DNA of 64,000 nucleotides, taken from the NCBI RefSeq assembly GCF_001625305.1, contig NW_017802902.1, positions 206,578-270,577 on the forward strand, written 5' to 3'. Shown here piece by piece: positions 62,208-64,000 of the stretch. Source of the DNA: Branchiostoma belcheri. Taxonomy: Eukaryota > Chordata > Leptocardii > Amphioxiformes > Branchiostomatidae. How positions within the stretch are numbered: position 1 is the first letter of the stretch; the number at the start of each line of letters is the position of its first letter. The position numbers and the translations under genes are program-made. The notes beneath the pieces were generated by a model that worked only from the letters and a program-made list of their open reading frames with translations, had not been told where the DNA came from and searched no databases.

Positions 62208-62830
62208 TCCGCATGCTCCTAGAAGCGTAGCGCCCCGGCAAACTGTCCTCCAAGCACTTCTGTTCTGCGCCGCTGCCCAGGCTGTAGTTAGGTTGTAGCC
62301 CGCTGCTCTCAGGTCTGATGACAGGACATCCAGCCACTTCTGTCTGGGCCTGCCCCGGGGTCGGGTCCAGTTAGTAGGTGTGGGTTCAGCAGTAGTCTGG
62401 CTGGTTCTGAGGGCGGAGATGATCTGGCGAGGTGGCCGAAGAGTCGGAGGCGGGCAGCTCGAATCTTCTGGGAGACTGGAGGCTGGTTTGTTGACCGGCG
62501 TAGGGCGATGTTGGTCACACGGTCATACCACCTAATCCCCAGAATCCTGCGCAAACATTTGGCATCGAAAGCATCTAAGTGCCGCTCCTGTGTGGACGTC
62601 AGAGTCCATGCTTCCGCACCATACAACAGGATGGAGAGGACTAGGCTGTTGTAGAGCCTGAGCTTGGTATGCACTGACAGCCGTCTGTCGGACCAGATCT
62701 TACTGAGGTTGGCCATCGCTGTGGCGGCCCGGGCAACACGGATCCTGATATCAGCCGAGCTTTTGCAGTCGGAGGTGATCGTGCTACCGAGGTAGTTGAA
62801 CTTGTTGACAACCTCCACCTCATGGGAATG
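62208..62830 (-). pseudogene. RTE-type LINE fragment with (TGAG)n tail
   Basis: The minus strand reads VVNKFNYLGSTITSDCKSSA, RIRVARAATAMANLSKIWSD, LYNSLVLSILLYGAEAWTLT and RRILGIRWYDRVTN, the C-terminal region of RTE-like RTs. The frame is open for 169 codons (62818-62309), then shifts before the tail. It is 5'-truncated with only the RT C-terminus left. Confidence 0.8.
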
Positions 62831-63639
62831 AATGGAAAAATTCCAGTGCTAAAAAAACGACAAAGAAAGCCTGCAAGCATAACATTGATGTGCATATGTA
62901 AGATAGCGCCTCTTTCTGAAGCCGACAAGGATATGATAGCAACGGTTATCTTGAAGATTTCAGAATATTTTTTTTTTTTTTTGAGTATGAATAAAGTTGG
63001 AGATCTTAAAACTAAGTCTACTGTTATCATTATAGGTACAGTTACTGTAAGGCCACAGCAAGTAATTTTTATGGATGAAATTAGTGCGCGCATTGGTTTT
63101 TGTCTGATTTTGGAAGAAAAAAAAATTGTTGCCCTTTGCCAGTGGTCAACATGCCGAAAATGGGCAAAATGGCATGTCATGCCGGAACGTGTAGGGAAGA
63201 TAAATATGAAGAGAGGAGACAAAACAAGGCTCTGGTGTATTGTTTTGACTGTTAAATTTGATGCAGTGATGTATTTCATTCCTTTTATATGTTCCCATTG
63301 AATCAAAACCATTTGACAATGATTGAAAACTTTCCTTTTTCAAAGTTGTTTCAGTGATAGATGCATGTTGTGATAGTTAACAGTAAAGTTAGCACAATAT
63401 AGGTATCATTTCTTGTTTAACAGGGCTTATGATGTCAAAATTTGAAAATATAGGTATCTTGTTTTTTTTATGTCCCGCCTTTTTTTCGCCCTTTCGCATT
63501 ATATTTTGAGCCTGCGGAGGATATCTTATGAAATTAGACAAGCCGTGTTTTGTAGGTTCTATATGTTCATTCATCTACAATTGTTTTAAGAAGCGAGAAG
63601 AAGTCGATCCTGTAAACAATAGTATTATTTAGTTTGTCT
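62831..63639. other. No gene recognised
   Basis: A 159-codon plus-strand frame (62822-63301) is open but has no recognised motif. Part of it (ATGGATGAAATTAGTGCGCG, about 63071) is repeated at 63849, suggesting repeat-derived DNA. Confidence 0.4.
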
Positions 63640-63706
63640 TCATGACCTGTACTTAGCTCGAAAGAGCATAAATGTGCAATAAAGGTCTTTCATTCATTCA
63701 TTCATA
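63640..63706 (+). mobile_element. LINE/SINE 3' tail with (ATTC)n
   Basis: ATGACCTGTACTTAGCTCGA, then GTGCAATAAAGGTC and a TTCATTCATTCATTCAT tail, a typical 3' terminus of a non-LTR element; the rest of the element is absent. Confidence 0.55.
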
Positions 63707-64000
63707 AATTTTACATGCTGTGGCCTAAGCGTTGCTTGAGGTACCACATGCTAGACATAAACATGCCTATGAAACTTTTGGAAGGCTGTGTGATAACCGT
63801 TAGAACCCCGTGTGATACGGCTAGTTAGGCCGCACCGAGTTAATTTTATGGATGACATCCACGCGCGCATTGATTGTCGCCTGTTCTATACGGAGCCGGT
63901 GGTAACTCTGGCTGCCGAAGCTCTACCTACGTACAGTGCCGATTCATAAATTCCGCAAAAGTCCAGCATGTGCCGGTACGTCGCTATGTACTGCCGAAAT
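63707..64000. other. No gene seen
   Basis: It contains a second copy of the ATGGATGA...GCGCGCATTG block (63849). Nothing else was recognised. Confidence 0.5.

Overview
The window reads as metazoan nuclear DNA, most probably a lancelet (Branchiostoma). The reasons are intron-split genes with GT-AG junctions, an LRR receptor and an IgGFc-binding-type secreted protein of styles common in lancelets, tRNA-derived SINEs, R2/HERO-type and RTE-type non-LTR retrotransposons, piggyBac-type MITEs and very dense small inverted-repeat elements. The genus is an inference; no marker gene here fixes it.

Three host genes are supported. (1) On the minus strand at 222-3807 lies the 5' part of a secreted protein gene: a signal-peptide exon (3723-3807) with a consensus donor, and an IgGFc-binding-like exon (222-517) whose reading phase matches it. 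(2) On the plus strand at 29647-31687 lies a leucine-rich-repeat type I membrane protein, broken by one apparent frameshift. Its cytoplasmic tail is an 81-bp (27-residue) tandem repeat that degenerates past the stop and is split by a 1-kb foldback transposon. (3) On the minus strand at 40790-56247 lies a complete DOMON plus copper type II monooxygenase (MOXD1/DBH-like). I assembled it exon by exon: 12 coding exons, all phases agreeing, 623 codons, all six copper ligands present, and a hydrophobic C-terminus. Its first exon is present in three tandem copies (56.2, 58.0 and 58.8 kb). Two of these keep a TATA-like box and one has lost its promoter at a recombination junction. A further signal-peptide-like exon sits at 61.4 kb.

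The rest is mobile and repetitive DNA. 5.0-9.7 kb: LINE fragments, one split by a piggyBac-like MITE. 11.3-15.5 kb: a nearly intact R2/HERO-type retrotransposon one frameshift from a continuous ORF, abutted head-to-tail by a truncated twin. 17.7-25.2 kb: a 2.9-kb tandem duplication made largely of a degenerate minisatellite. 26.0-27.4 kb: a 5'-truncated LINE with a perfect 10-bp target duplication. 27.6-28.2 kb: a second piggyBac-like MITE. 34.9-35.8 and 38.4-39.4 kb: full copies of a ~0.9-kb repeat, with a third, shortened copy inside the tandem duplication. 50.1-53.0 kb: an RTE LINE interrupted by a long-TIR element. 53.8-54.4 kb: a MITE.

The most interesting cross-cutting signal is a set of hammerhead-ribozyme-like cores (CUGANGA(A), hairpin, GAAA) at about ten places. 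Hairpin sequences differ but stay paired, and in two elements the cores lie in inverted arms, an arrangement reminiscent of Penelope-like retroelements. Second is the way small inverted repeats and minisatellites have repeatedly copied or crowded splice donors of the monooxygenase gene.
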